The notes under the pieces are model-generated. The model searched no databases and was not told where the DNA came from. It was given only the letters and a program-made list of their open reading frames with translations. From Mesorhizobium sp. INR15 (lineage in GTDB: Bacteria; Pseudomonadota; Alphaproteobacteria; Rhizobiales; Rhizobiaceae), in contig NZ_CP045496.1 of assembly GCF_015500075.1 (NCBI RefSeq), forward strand, positions 1-64,000: a stretch of 64,000 bases of DNA. The letters are read 5' to 3'. Below, in pieces: positions 8,179-16,646 of the stretch (its first letter is position 1; each line of letters begins with the position of its first letter). Made by a program: the position numbers and the translations under genes.

Positions 8179-8697
8179 ATGGCGGGTTCGAAATCCAGCT
8201 ACGACTACGAAGAATTGCTGGCCTGCGCCCGCGGCGAGCTGTTCGGAGAGGGCAATGCCCAGTTGCCCTATCCGCCGATGCTGATGTTCGACCGCATTAC
8301 AGAGATCAGCGAAACCGGCGGCGCCTTTGACAAGGGCTTCATCCGCGCCGAATTCGACATCAAGCCCGACCTGTGGTTCTTCGCCTGCCATTTCATCGGC
8401 AATCCGATCATGCCGGGATGCCTGGGGCTCGACGCCATGTGGCAGTTGACGGGATTCTACCTCGGCTGGCTGGGCGAGCCGGGCAAGGGAATGGCGCTGT
8501 CGACCGGCGAAGTGAAGTTCAAGGGCATGGTAACGCCTGCGGTGAAGAAGGTCGAATATGGCATCGACTTCAAACGCGTGATGCGCGGCCGGTTGGTGCT
8601 TGGCATCGCCGATGGCTGGCTGAAGGCGGATGGCCAACCCATATACGCCGCGACGGATCTCAAGGTCGGCCTGTCGAAGCAGTCGGCGGTCGCCTGA
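8179..8697 (+). CDS. fabA: 3-hydroxydecanoyl-ACP dehydratase/isomerase FabA
   Basis: Dehydrates 3-hydroxydecanoyl-ACP and isomerises trans-2- to cis-3-decenoyl-ACP, the branch point to unsaturated fatty acids. The start is set at the ATG at 8179, spaced behind GGGGACG; this gives 172 residues, the standard FabA length. An ATG five codons earlier (8164) lacks a good ribosome site. The active-site region WFFACHFIGNPIMPGCLGLDAMWQ contains the catalytic His and the Asp of the LGLDAMWQ motif. First gene of a fabA-fabB-fabI cluster, divergent from irr. Confidence 0.95.
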   Translation: MAGSKSSYDYEELLACARGELFGEGNAQLPYPPMLMFDRITEISETGGAFDKGFIRAEFDIKPDLWFFACHFIGNPIMPGCLGLDAMWQLTGFYLGWLGEPGKGMALSTGEVKFKGMVTPAVKKVEYGIDFKRVMRGRLVLGIADGWLKADGQPIYAATDLKVGLSKQSAVA

Positions 8698-8752
8698 CCG
8701 GCACGGCTACAGCACCACGCTGCCCTGCTGGGAAGCTGTGGTAGTTTGATTT

Positions 8753-8800
8753 GCGCATGATCCCTTCCGAAGGCCAATCGCGGTTTTCGGGATCATGGGC
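8753..8800. repeat. rhizobial intergenic palindromic repeat
   Basis: Imperfect palindrome whose left arm includes GCGCATGATCCC and CCGAA and whose right arm is TTTTCGGGATCATGGGC. CATGATCCC/GGGATCATG pair perfectly. This matches the GCATGATC...TTTTCGG...GATCATGC type of element dispersed in rhizobial genomes. It sits just upstream of the fabB ribosome-binding site. A diverged relative lies at 16014-16057. Confidence 0.65.
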
Positions 8801-8815
8801 TGGAAGGAGTTGCGA

Positions 8816-10036
8816 ATGAGACGGGTCGTAGTCACGGGCCTCGGCATTGTGTCGTCAATCGGCAACAACGCAAACGAAGTGCAGACTTCGCTCCACGATG
8901 CCAGATCCGGCATCAGTTTCTCCGATTCATTCGCCGAGCATGGTTTCCGCTGCCAGGTCTGGGGTGCCCCGACACTCGATCCGACACCCATGATCGACCG
9001 CCGCGCCATGCGCTTTCTCTCGCAAGGTGCCGCGTGGAACCACGTCGCCATGGACCAGGCGATCGCCGATGCCGGCCTTGGCGAAGGCGACATCACCAAT
9101 GATCGCACCGGCATCGTCATGGGCTCCGGCGGCCCCTCCACCCGCACCATTGTCGAAGCGGCCGAAACCACTTTGAAGAACAACAGCCCGAAGCGAATCG
9201 GCCCGTTCGCCGTGCCGAAGGCGATGTCCTCGACCGCTTCGGCGACGCTTGCCACCTGGTTCAAGATTCACGGCGTCAACTATTCGATCTCCTCGGCCTG
9301 CTCGACTTCGGCGCATTGCATCGGCAACGCCTATGAGCTGATCCAGTGGGGCAAGCAGGACGTGATGTTTGCCGGCGGCCACGAAGATCTCGACTGGACA
9401 ATGTCGGACCTGTTCGACGCGATGGGCGCCATGTCGTCGAAGTTCAATGACCGGGCATCCGCCGCCTCACGCGCCTATGATGCCAACCGCGACGGCTTCG
9501 TCATCGCCGGCGGCGCCGGCGTGCTGGTGCTGGAAGAACTCGAGCATGCCAAGGCCCGCGGCGCCAAGATCTATGCCGAGATCGTCGGCTACGGCGCCAC
9601 CTCGGACGGCTACGACATGGTGGCGCCGTCGGGCGAAGGCGCGATCCGCTGCATGCGGCAGGCGCTCGCGACCGTTTCGACGCCGGTCGACTACATCAAC
9701 ACGCACGGCACCTCGACACCGGTCGGCGATTCCAAGGAAATGGGCGCTATCCGCGAAGTGTTCGGCGAGAAGATGCCGCATATCACCTCGACAAAATCGC
9801 TGACCGGCCACTCGCTGGGTGCCGCAGGCGTGCAGGAATCCATCTACTCGATCCTGATGATGCAAGGCGGCTTCATCGGCGAAAGCGCCCATATCGAAAA
9901 TCTCGACCCTGAGTTCGAAGGCATGCCGATCGTGCGAAAGCGCATCGACAACGCCAAGATCGACACCGTTTTGTCCAATTCGTTCGGTTTCGGTGGCACC
10001 AACGCAACGCTCGTTTTCCAGCGTTATTCCGCATAA
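8816..10036 (+). CDS. fabB: beta-ketoacyl-ACP synthase I FabB
   Basis: Condensing enzyme that elongates cis-3-decenoyl-ACP and so commits carbon to unsaturated fatty acids. The start is the ATG of MRRVVVTGLGIVSSIG, 6 bases after AAGGAG; an in-frame ATG seven codons upstream lies before that site and is rejected. The product is 406 residues, normal for FabB. The thiolase-fold active site shows the nucleophilic Cys in SSACSTSAHC, with catalytic His residues in NTHGTSTPVGD and GHSLGAAG. The C-terminal SFGFGGTNATLVF is typical. It follows fabA by 118 bases that contain a palindromic repeat. Confidence 0.95.
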   Translation: MRRVVVTGLGIVSSIGNNANEVQTSLHDARSGISFSDSFAEHGFRCQVWGAPTLDPTPMIDRRAMRFLSQGAAWNHVAMDQAIADAGLGEGDITNDRTGIVMGSGGPSTRTIVEAAETTLKNNSPKRIGPFAVPKAMSSTASATLATWFKIHGVNYSISSACSTSAHCIGNAYELIQWGKQDVMFAGGHEDLDWTMSDLFDAMGAMSSKFNDRASAASRAYDANRDGFVIAGGAGVLVLEELEHAKARGAKIYAEIVGYGATSDGYDMVAPSGEGAIRCMRQALATVSTPVDYINTHGTSTPVGDSKEMGAIREVFGEKMPHITSTKSLTGHSLGAAGVQESIYSILMMQGGFIGESAHIENLDPEFEGMPIVRKRIDNAKIDTVLSNSFGFGGTNATLVFQRYSA

Positions 10037-10049
10037 GGATTTGCCGGCC

Positions 10050-10862
10050 ATGGACGGATTGATGAAGGGCAAGCGCGGGCTTGTCATGGGTGTCGCCAAC
10101 GATCATTCGATCGCCTGGGGCATCGCGCGGAAGTTGTCCGAACACGGGGCCGAACTGGCGTTCAGCTACCAGGGTGACGCCTTCGGGCGCCGGGTCAAGC
10201 CGCTGGCCGACAGGCTCGGTGCCTCGCTGGTCGTTCCCTGCGACGTCGAGGACAGCGCTTCGGTTGCCGCCACATTCGAAACCCTTGGCAACGCCTGGGG
10301 CAAGCTGGACTTCGTCGTCCACGCCATCGGCTTTTCCGACAAGAATGAACTGAAGGGCCTCTACGCCGACACCAGCAGGGACAATTTCGTCCGCACCATG
10401 GTCATCTCCTGCTATTCCTTCACCGAGATCGCCCGCCACGCTGCGGCCTTGATGCAGGACGGCGGATCGATGATCACGCTGACCTACGCGGGTTCCGTTC
10501 GCGTCATGCCGAACTACAACGTCATGGGCGTCGCAAAGGCCGGGCTTGAGGCCAGCGTGCGCTACCTCGCCAACGACTATGGACCGCGCGGCATCCGGGT
10601 GAACGGCATTTCGGCGGGGCCAGTGCGAACCCTGGCCGGCGCCGGCATTTCCGATGCCCGCCACATGTTTTCCTACCAGCAGCGCAATTCGCCCTTGCGC
10701 CGCACCGTCACGCTCGAGGAAGTCGGCGGCTCGGCGCTCTATCTCCTGTCCGACCTGTCATCGGGTGTTACCGGCGAAATCCACTATGTCGATTCCGGCT
10801 ATCATATCGTCTCCATGCCGACGCTCGATGAATTGAAGCAGACGGATGGCGGACGAGACTGA
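10050..10862 (+). CDS. fabI: NADH-dependent enoyl-ACP reductase FabI
   Basis: Reduces trans-2-enoyl-ACP in the last step of each elongation cycle; FabI enzymes are the class targeted by triclosan. The start at MDGLMKGKRGLVMG is preceded by AAGGA and lies 13 bases after the fabB stop; upstream in-frame codons overlap fabB and are not used. The product is 270 residues. The atypical SDR fold shows GVANDHSIAWGIA for cofactor binding, and the FabI-type Y-x6-K pair appears in PNYNVMGVAKAG. The C-terminal GEIHYVDSGYHI is typical. A second FabI may exist elsewhere in the genome; this copy belongs to the unsaturated-fatty-acid cluster. Confidence 0.92.
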   Translation: MDGLMKGKRGLVMGVANDHSIAWGIARKLSEHGAELAFSYQGDAFGRRVKPLADRLGASLVVPCDVEDSASVAATFETLGNAWGKLDFVVHAIGFSDKNELKGLYADTSRDNFVRTMVISCYSFTEIARHAAALMQDGGSMITLTYAGSVRVMPNYNVMGVAKAGLEASVRYLANDYGPRGIRVNGISAGPVRTLAGAGISDARHMFSYQQRNSPLRRTVTLEEVGGSALYLLSDLSSGVTGEIHYVDSGYHIVSMPTLDELKQTDGGRD

Positions 10863-10921
10863 CCCGACGCCGGAAAAACGCCGGTTCCAGTAAAATTAGA
10901 TGCATTAGCGGAAACCCATTT

Positions 10922-10966
10922 TAAGGAGGTGTCCGGTAAGAAGCCCCATAGTTTGGGGATTTTTGT
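10922..10966 (+). promoter_or_regulatory. strong Shine-Dalgarno plus hairpin ahead of the GGDEF-EAL gene
   Basis: A near-perfect Shine-Dalgarno (TAAGGAGGT, 10922-10930) is followed by a CCCCA/TGGGG hairpin (10944-10948 with 10954-10958) and ATTTTTGT, then the ATG at 10968. The GTG inside the Shine-Dalgarno is too close to be started from it. Folding of the hairpin would shorten the effective distance from Shine-Dalgarno to ATG. The hairpin plus T-run also resembles a weak terminator. Confidence 0.4.
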
Positions 10967-10967
10967 A

Positions 10968-12512
10968 ATGCCTGCCGTCAGCAACCCGAAGCGAACGCCG
11001 ATGTTCCGGCTGCTTACCATCGCCAGTTCGGGCATCGGCAGTTTTGTTCTCGGCCTCTGGGGCTTGAGATTTGCGCTCGGCGACAGCATTGAAGGAATGC
11101 CGATTGGCCTGACGGTCGCGATTATGGCCGCCCTTTGCGCGCTCGCCGCGGCGGGAGCCGCGCTGTCCTTCTTCGCTGGCGTCGATGAATCGGTGGATTT
11201 TGTCTTCAAGGAAACCTACTTCGACAAGCTGACCGGCCTTTTGGCGCGCCCGGCGATGGTCGGCAAGATCGCCGAGGCCGCATGCGCGACGAGCAGGACC
11301 GGCGAACCGATGTTTCTCATCGACATCGATATCGACCGTTTCAAGCACATCAACGATGCCATCGGCTATAGCCATGGCGACGAACTGATCCGTGGGTTCA
11401 CGAAGCGGTTGCGGGCTTGCGTGCCCGAAGGCGCCGTGATCGGCCGCATCGGCGCCGGCGAATTCGGGGTGCTGATCCCGGATCATGCGGTTCAAGGATC
11501 GATGGAAGGGCTCGTCGAGAAGATCATCGATGAGATGATGGAGCCCTACGAACTCAGCTCGCATATGCAATCGGTCAACCTGTCCGTCGGTATCGTGGCG
11601 ATGCCGAAGGACGGTGTCGATCCCGTCCTCATCCTGCGCCGTTCCAACCTGGCGCTGCAAAATGCCCGTGCCAGCGGGGTCGGCAACTGGTCGGTTTTCC
11701 ATTCAGAGATGGGCCGGGTGGCCGACCATCGCCAATGGGTTGAGTCCGAGTTGCTCACCGCGTTCGAGCGCGGCGACTTTGACCTTCATTACCAGCCGCA
11801 GCTCGACCTGCCGACCGGCCGCATCGTTGGCTACGAAGCGCTGATCCGCTGGAAGCATCCGGAGCGCGGCATGATCCCACCGATGGAATTCATTCCAATC
11901 GCCGAGGAAACCGGCATGATCGGCCCGATCGGCGAATGGGTGCTGCGCAAGGCTTGCAGTGATGCCCGCCATCTGCCCGACGACTGCTTCGTCGCCGTCA
12001 ACATCTCGCCCGTCCAGTTCATGACCAAGGACTTTGTCGGCCTGGTGCGCGATACGATGGCGAGCACCGGCATCAAGCCATCACGGCTGGAGCTGGAAGT
12101 GACCGAAACGGCGATGATGCAGGACCGCGACCGCGCCGCGGCCATCCTGAAAGAGCTTGCCGACATGGGCATCTCGGTTGCCGTCGACGATTTCGGCACC
12201 GGCTATTCCAATCTGAGCTACCTGATCGACTTCTCGTTCGGCAAGCTGAAGATCGATCGTTCCTTCGTCAGCCGCATCGATACCGATTCCAGTTCCGGTG
12301 CGGTCGTCTCGACGATCGTTGGCCTGTCGCGCGCGCTCGGCGTCAGCATCATCGCCGAAGGCGTCGAGACCGAGAGCCAGGCGACGCTGCTCAGGGCAGC
12401 CGGTTGCGAAGTGGTGCAAGGGTATCTGTTTGGGCGGCCAGCGCCGCTCAAGATCAGGTCTGGCGATGCGCGCATTGCCGATGACGAGCGGCGCGTCGCC
12501 AATCTGCATTAA
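10968..12512 (+). CDS. membrane GGDEF-EAL protein, probable c-di-GMP phosphodiesterase
   Basis: Predicted inner-membrane protein of 514 residues (from the ATG at 10968) that hydrolyses cyclic di-GMP. Two N-terminal membrane segments (about 11-33 and 43-65) precede a GGDEF domain. Its signature site reads GAGEF (about 162-166) instead of GG(D/E)EF, so cyclase activity is doubtful, although DIDRFKHINDAIGYSHGDEL is conserved. The EAL domain looks complete: EALIRWKHPE near 291, DDFGTGYSNLSYL near 407 and EGVETE near 464. A GTG start at 10929 overlaps the Shine-Dalgarno and is rejected. Converges on the rsmC-like gene. Confidence 0.88.
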   Translation: MPAVSNPKRTPMFRLLTIASSGIGSFVLGLWGLRFALGDSIEGMPIGLTVAIMAALCALAAAGAALSFFAGVDESVDFVFKETYFDKLTGLLARPAMVGKIAEAACATSRTGEPMFLIDIDIDRFKHINDAIGYSHGDELIRGFTKRLRACVPEGAVIGRIGAGEFGVLIPDHAVQGSMEGLVEKIIDEMMEPYELSSHMQSVNLSVGIVAMPKDGVDPVLILRRSNLALQNARASGVGNWSVFHSEMGRVADHRQWVESELLTAFERGDFDLHYQPQLDLPTGRIVGYEALIRWKHPERGMIPPMEFIPIAEETGMIGPIGEWVLRKACSDARHLPDDCFVAVNISPVQFMTKDFVGLVRDTMASTGIKPSRLELEVTETAMMQDRDRAAAILKELADMGISVAVDDFGTGYSNLSYLIDFSFGKLKIDRSFVSRIDTDSSSGAVVSTIVGLSRALGVSIIAEGVETESQATLLRAAGCEVVQGYLFGRPAPLKIRSGDARIADDERRVANLH

Positions 12513-12543
12513 GTCTTTACTTTGAGACTGGTGGCGCGCGGCA

Positions 12544-13563
12544 TCAACGCCGGGTAGCGAACACCTTGAACATGCCGTCGCGGGCCAGCTCGGCATGGCT
12601 TGAGAAGGCCGCCGACAATACCGGCTCGTAAGGCAACTGGCGATTTGCCACCATGAACAGCCGCCCGCCCGGCTTCAGCGCCTTGGCCACCGAGCGGATC
12701 ATGCCAGCGCCGATTTCCGGCTCGGCCGCACGGCTGCGGTGAAAGGGCGGGTTCATGACGATGGCGTCATAGCGCTTTTCGACCGGTTCGCTCAGCAGAT
12801 CTGTCCAGAAGAAGCTCTTGGCAACCGATGGGCTGGTGGCGGCAAGATTGGCCTTGGCGGCTTCGAGTGAAGCGAAGTCCGCTTCGTGGAGATCGAGTGC
12901 CAAGATGCCGGGTGACCGCGCCAAGACCTCTGCCGACAGATAGCCCCAGCCGGCGCAGAAATCCGCAACGTTGCCGCGCAGGTCCGCCGGGAGATTGTCG
13001 GCCAGCAGTTTCGAGCCGGCGTCGACCTTGTCGAACGAGAACATGCCTGGCCGGGTGCTGAAACGATTGTCGACCAGTTGGTCGGGATTGGCCGCGCGAA
13101 GCGTTGTCGCGGCGTGCGCGCCAGCAGGCCGGCGAAACCAGAAGGCAATGCCGTGGTATTTCGGCAGATGGCCCTCCAGCGGCACCAGTTCCTCGACGCG
13201 CCTGCGCAGGCTGGCAACGCCGTCATCCTTGCCACCGGCAACAACGATCAGACTGTCCGGCGCCATGCGCTCAAGGGCTTCGGCGATGTGCAGTTCATTT
13301 TGCCCGCGATGGCGGCCGGCAAGCACAAGAGCGGCATCGAAACCATCGCCCTCGGCTTGCGGCGTAACCGCGAAGCCCGCCGCCTGCAGCGTTCGGAAAT
13401 AGGGCCGGAAGCCTTGCACGAGATGCAGCGCCGCCTCGAACCCTTGCGGCGGGCGCAGGCCAGGTTCGGCACCGAGGAAAAGCACACGCTCGCCGTTTCG
13501 CGGCAAGGCGACCGCCTCGGCCTCGAAGGGGTGGAAAAGCGTCTTCAGCGGCTCAGCCGACAT
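12544..13563 (-). CDS. rsmC: class I SAM-dependent methyltransferase, RsmC-like
   Basis: Probable 16S rRNA guanine-N2 methyltransferase of the RsmC/RlmG type, 339 residues. The N-terminal half (1-155) is a degenerate MTS-like domain (RVLFLGAEPGLRPP, ILVVAGGKDDGV). The C-terminal half is the catalytic domain with motif I VADFCAGWGYLSAEVL, acidic LALDLHEADF and the nucleobase-amine motif IV NPPFH. The two-domain layout is the RsmC family pattern; which guanine is modified cannot be read from the sequence. GAGGGACACCGAGA precedes the ATG. It lies directly downstream of pnp on the same strand but beyond a terminator-like hairpin. Confidence 0.75.
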   Translation of the reverse strand: MSAEPLKTLFHPFEAEAVALPRNGERVLFLGAEPGLRPPQGFEAALHLVQGFRPYFRTLQAAGFAVTPQAEGDGFDAALVLAGRHRGQNELHIAEALERMAPDSLIVVAGGKDDGVASLRRRVEELVPLEGHLPKYHGIAFWFRRPAGAHAATTLRAANPDQLVDNRFSTRPGMFSFDKVDAGSKLLADNLPADLRGNVADFCAGWGYLSAEVLARSPGILALDLHEADFASLEAAKANLAATSPSVAKSFFWTDLLSEPVEKRYDAIVMNPPFHRSRAAEPEIGAGMIRSVAKALKPGGRLFMVANRQLPYEPVLSAAFSSHAELARDGMFKVFATRR

Positions 13564-13587
13564 TCTCGGTGTCCCTCAAATGGAAAC

Positions 13588-13609
13588 GGGCGCGACATAA
13601 GCCGCGCCC
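13588..13609 (-). terminator. hairpin downstream of pnp
   Basis: GGGCGCG (13588-13594) and CGCGCCC (13603-13609) form a perfect seven-base stem with an eight-base loop, 26 bases after the pnp stop on the minus strand. The following minus-strand sequence is only moderately T-rich (GTTTCCATTT), so this may terminate transcription or protect the pnp 3' end. Confidence 0.5.
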
Positions 13610-13634
13610 GCCTCGATTGTATGTTCAGGCCCGT

Positions 13635-15782
13635 TCAGGCGGCGTTTTCTTCGCCTTCGGCCTTCTTGTCGCGGGCAAGTTCCTTGCCGGTGGCCTGGTC
13701 GACGACCTTCATCGACAGGCGGACCTTGCCGCGCTCATCGAAGCCCATCAGCTTGACCCAGACCTTGTCGCCTTCCTTGACGACGTCCGAGGTCTTGGCG
13801 ACCCGGTCGTTGGCAAGCTGCGAGATGTGGACGAGGCCGTCACGCGGGCCGAAGAAGTTGACGAAGGCGCCGAAGTCGGCGGTCTTGACGACCGTGCCTT
13901 CGTAGATTTCACCGACTTCCGGCTCGGCGACGATGGTGTGGATCCACTTCTTCGCCGCCTCGATTTCCTTGGCGTTGGACGAAGCGATCTTGACCGTGCC
14001 GTCGTCCTCGATGTTGATCTTGGCGCCGGTCTTCTCGACGATCTCGCGGATGACCTTGCCGCCCGAGCCGATCACGTCGCGGATCTTGTCGGTGGGGATG
14101 TGCATGACCTCGATGCGCGGTGCGAACTCACCGAGCTCCGGGCGGGCGCCAGTCAGAGCGTGCGCCATTTCGCCGAGGATATGCAGGCGGCCGTCCTTGG
14201 CCTGGCCAAGTGCGATCTTCATGATCTCTTCGGTGATGCCATCGATCTTGATGTCCATCTGCAGCGAGGTGATGCCGCCTTCGGTGCCGGCAACCTTGAA
14301 GTCCATGTCGCCGAGGTGATCCTCGTCGCCCAGGATGTCGGAAAGCACCGCGAAGCGCTCGCCTTCCTTGATCAGGCCCATGGCGATACCGGCGACCGGC
14401 TTTGCCAGCGGCACGCCGGCATCCATCAGTGCCAGCGAGGTGCCGCAGACAGTGGCCATCGAGGACGAACCGTTGGACTCGGTGATCTCCGAGACAACGC
14501 GCAGCGTGTAGGGGAACTGGTCAGCGCTTGGCAGCATCGGCCGGATAGCGCGCCATGCGAGCTTGCCATGGCCGATTTCGCGGCGGCCCGGCGAACCCAT
14601 GCGGCCGGTTTCGCCAACCGAGTAGGGAGGGAAGTTGTAGTGAAGGAGGAACTTCTCCTTGTACATGCCGGTCAGCGAATCGACATACTGCTCGTCTTCG
14701 CCGGTGCCGAGCGTGGCAACGACCAGCGCCTGGGTTTCCCCGCGGGTAAACAGCGCCGAACCATGGGTGCGCGGCAGGACGCCGACTTCCGAAACGATCT
14801 TGCGGACGGTGCTGAGATCACGGCCATCGATGCGCGAACCGGTGTCGAGAATGTTCCAGCGCACGACCTTGGCCTGGAGTTCCTTGAACACGGAACCGAT
14901 CTGCTCGGACGTGTACTTGGCGTCTTCGCCTTCAGCCGGAGCAAACGCGGCCTTGACCTTCGCCTTGACGGCGTCGACGGCGGCGTAACGCTTCTGCTTG
15001 TCGACGTTCTTGTAGGCATTGCTGAGTTCGTCGCCGACGATCTTCAGCATTTCGGCTTCAAGCGCGGAATAGTCCGGCGCGTTGAAGTCGCGCGGTTCCT
15101 TGGCGGCAACTTCGGCCAGCTTGATGATGGCGTCGATGACCGGCTGGAAGCCCCTGTGGCCGAACATGACGGCGCCGAGCATCAGCTCTTCGCCGAGTTC
15201 CTTGGCTTCGGACTCAACCATCAGAACCGCATCGGCAGTACCGGCGACGACCAGGTCGAGCTTCGATTCCTGCATTTCGTCGACATGCGGGTTGAGAACG
15301 TATTCGCCGTTGATGTAGCCGACGCGAGCGCCGCCGACCGGGCCCATGAAGGGAACGCCCGACAGGGTCAGAGCAGCCGAAGTGGCGACGATCGACAGGA
15401 TGTCCGGATCATTTTCCAAATCGTGCTGGACGACGGTGACGACGATCTGCGTGTCGTTCTTGTAGCCGGCGGCGAAGAGCGGGCGGATCGGGCGGTCGAT
15501 CAGGCGGGAAACCAGGGTTTCCTTTTCGCTCGGACGGCCTTCGCGCTTGAAGTAGCCGCCTGGGATCTTGCCGGCGGCGTAGGTCTTTTCCTGATAGTTG
15601 ACGGTCAGCGGGAAGAAATCGAGGCCTGGCTTCGGCTCTTTCATCGAGACGACGGTGGCGAGAACCTTGGTCTCGCCGTAGGTGGCGAGCACCGCGCCAT
15701 CAGCCTGACGGGCAATCTTGCCGGTTTCCAGGATGAGAGGGCGACCGGCCCATTCGATTTCCACTTTGTGGTGATTGAACAT
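13635..15782 (-). CDS. pnp: polyribonucleotide nucleotidyltransferase (PNPase)
   Basis: Trimeric phosphorolytic 3'-5' exoribonuclease for mRNA turnover and RNA quality control, a degradosome component in many bacteria. The 715 residues hold two RNase PH-like domains (about 10-140 and 320-460) around an alpha-helical linker. A KH domain (VIGSGGKVIREI, near 560) and a C-terminal S1 domain (GEIYEGTVVKTADFGAFVNF, near 625) follow. FKREGRPSEKE and the catalytic-region motif GEDEQYVDSLTG are present. AAGGACAAGAT precedes the ATG. Upstream is rpsO, the order known from many Proteobacteria. A long open frame on the opposite strand is a codon-bias shadow. Confidence 0.97.
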   Translation of the reverse strand: MFNHHKVEIEWAGRPLILETGKIARQADGAVLATYGETKVLATVVSMKEPKPGLDFFPLTVNYQEKTYAAGKIPGGYFKREGRPSEKETLVSRLIDRPIRPLFAAGYKNDTQIVVTVVQHDLENDPDILSIVATSAALTLSGVPFMGPVGGARVGYINGEYVLNPHVDEMQESKLDLVVAGTADAVLMVESEAKELGEELMLGAVMFGHRGFQPVIDAIIKLAEVAAKEPRDFNAPDYSALEAEMLKIVGDELSNAYKNVDKQKRYAAVDAVKAKVKAAFAPAEGEDAKYTSEQIGSVFKELQAKVVRWNILDTGSRIDGRDLSTVRKIVSEVGVLPRTHGSALFTRGETQALVVATLGTGEDEQYVDSLTGMYKEKFLLHYNFPPYSVGETGRMGSPGRREIGHGKLAWRAIRPMLPSADQFPYTLRVVSEITESNGSSSMATVCGTSLALMDAGVPLAKPVAGIAMGLIKEGERFAVLSDILGDEDHLGDMDFKVAGTEGGITSLQMDIKIDGITEEIMKIALGQAKDGRLHILGEMAHALTGARPELGEFAPRIEVMHIPTDKIRDVIGSGGKVIREIVEKTGAKINIEDDGTVKIASSNAKEIEAAKKWIHTIVAEPEVGEIYEGTVVKTADFGAFVNFFGPRDGLVHISQLANDRVAKTSDVVKEGDKVWVKLMGFDERGKVRLSMKVVDQATGKELARDKKAEGEENAA

Positions 15783-16013
15783 ATCTTGTCCTTACTATGC
15801 GGAAAGGGCCACGCCGTTTCACGGTGCGCGGATGCCCTTTCCCTGGCTTCCTTTCTCGGGCAGCCACGGGCAAGACAACGGGAAGCTCGGGTGGTTTCGG
15901 CGCCGTGAAGCGCGCGAGCGTCCTGCAATCCTGCCCCATGACCGTCCATGGGTGGTTTCGAGTGGCCCTCTGCTATCCCGAAACCGGTGTGGCCAATCGA
16001 TGCGACTGGCCTT

Positions 16014-16057
16014 GCGCACGACTCCGAAAACCACGGCCTTCGGAAAGCGTCATCCGC
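16014..16057 (-). repeat. diverged copy of the intergenic palindromic repeat
   Basis: On the minus strand this reads GCGGATGACGCTTTCCGAA, then a short centre, then TTTTCGGAGTCGTGCGC. It shares the TTCCGAAGGCC and GGTTTTCGG core with the element at 8753-8800 but has mutated outer arms. It lies inside the pnp leader. Confidence 0.5.
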
Positions 16058-16157
16058 AAATTCAAACTTTCAGGGCCTGCTTGCACATCCGGAGGGACGG
16101 GCGGTGCCCTGTTTGCTTCATTGGAACAACGGATCGATCCGATGCTCAAATGCGCGA

Positions 16158-16187
16158 CCGGCGGGCTCCCCTGAGGAAGCCCGCCGG
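16158..16187 (-). terminator. strong hairpin downstream of rpsO
   Basis: CCGGCGGGCT (16158-16167) pairs perfectly with AGCCCGCCGG (16178-16187) around a 10-base loop, starting 8 bases after the rpsO stop on the minus strand. No T-run follows. It may be a partial terminator, a 3'-end protector or an RNase processing site between rpsO and pnp. Confidence 0.6.
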
Positions 16188-16195
16188 CCAATTCG

Positions 16196-16465
16196 TCAGC
16201 GGCGCAGACCGAGCTTCTCGATCAACGTCTGGTAGCGCGCGTCGTCCTTGCGCTTGAGATAATCAAGCAGGCTGCGGCGCTGAGAGACGAGAGCGAGCAG
16301 ACCACGGCGGGAATGGTTATCCTTCTTGTGGTCCTTGAAATGGTCGGTCAGGTTCTTGATGCGCTCGGAAAGGATGGCCACCTGGACTTCCGGAGACCCG
16401 GTATCGCCCTTGGCGGTTGCGAATTCACCCATCAATTCCTGTTTGCGCTCGGCAGTAATCGACAT
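16196..16465 (-). CDS. rpsO: 30S ribosomal protein S15
   Basis: Primary 16S rRNA-binding protein of the small subunit platform. The start is the ATG of MSITAERKQELMGEFA, giving the standard 89 residues; AAGGAAAAACACG lies upstream. A longer frame extending 47 codons upstream has no S15 character. Conserved DTGSPEVQVAILSERI, HKKDNHSRRGLLALVSQRRSLLDYLK and the C-terminal LIEKLGLRR are all present. It lies upstream of pnp in the common rpsO-pnp order and about 1.3 kb downstream of truB, from which it is separated by corA. Confidence 0.97.
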   Translation of the reverse strand: MSITAERKQELMGEFATAKGDTGSPEVQVAILSERIKNLTDHFKDHKKDNHSRRGLLALVSQRRSLLDYLKRKDDARYQTLIEKLGLRR

Positions 16466-16646
16466 CGTGTTTTTCCTTATCTGTTTGAGGAAACGGGTCG
16501 CCCACAGCCGGGATGTCGTCCAGCAGGGGCCGTGCATGCAAAGCGTCAAGGCGCTATGCTGCGGCGCATATAGTGCAATTCCGACAAAAACACCAGCCCA
16601 ATTCACAAGCCGGCTTTTCAGGCCGAAATGGCAGGTTTTGCCTCTG

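Larger units (their letters stand above)
15783..16195. other. 413-base rpsO-pnp spacer
   Basis: I see no convincing gene here. It holds the rpsO-proximal hairpin (16158-16187) and a diverged palindromic repeat (16014-16057). The remainder is leader sequence of pnp on the minus strand. By analogy with enterobacteria, where pnp autoregulates through its leader, processing sites could lie here, but I could not identify one. Confidence 0.5.

Noticed and set aside
13569..15908. 779-codon open frame on the plus strand opposite pnp
   Set aside because: It mirrors pnp codon by codon in GC-rich DNA, has no ribosome site and no domain-like sequence; it is a codon-bias shadow.
16466..16606. N-terminally extended S15
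   Set aside because: The extra 47 codons are unlike any S15, and the ATG at 16465 has AAGGAAA at good spacing and gives the standard 89 residues.
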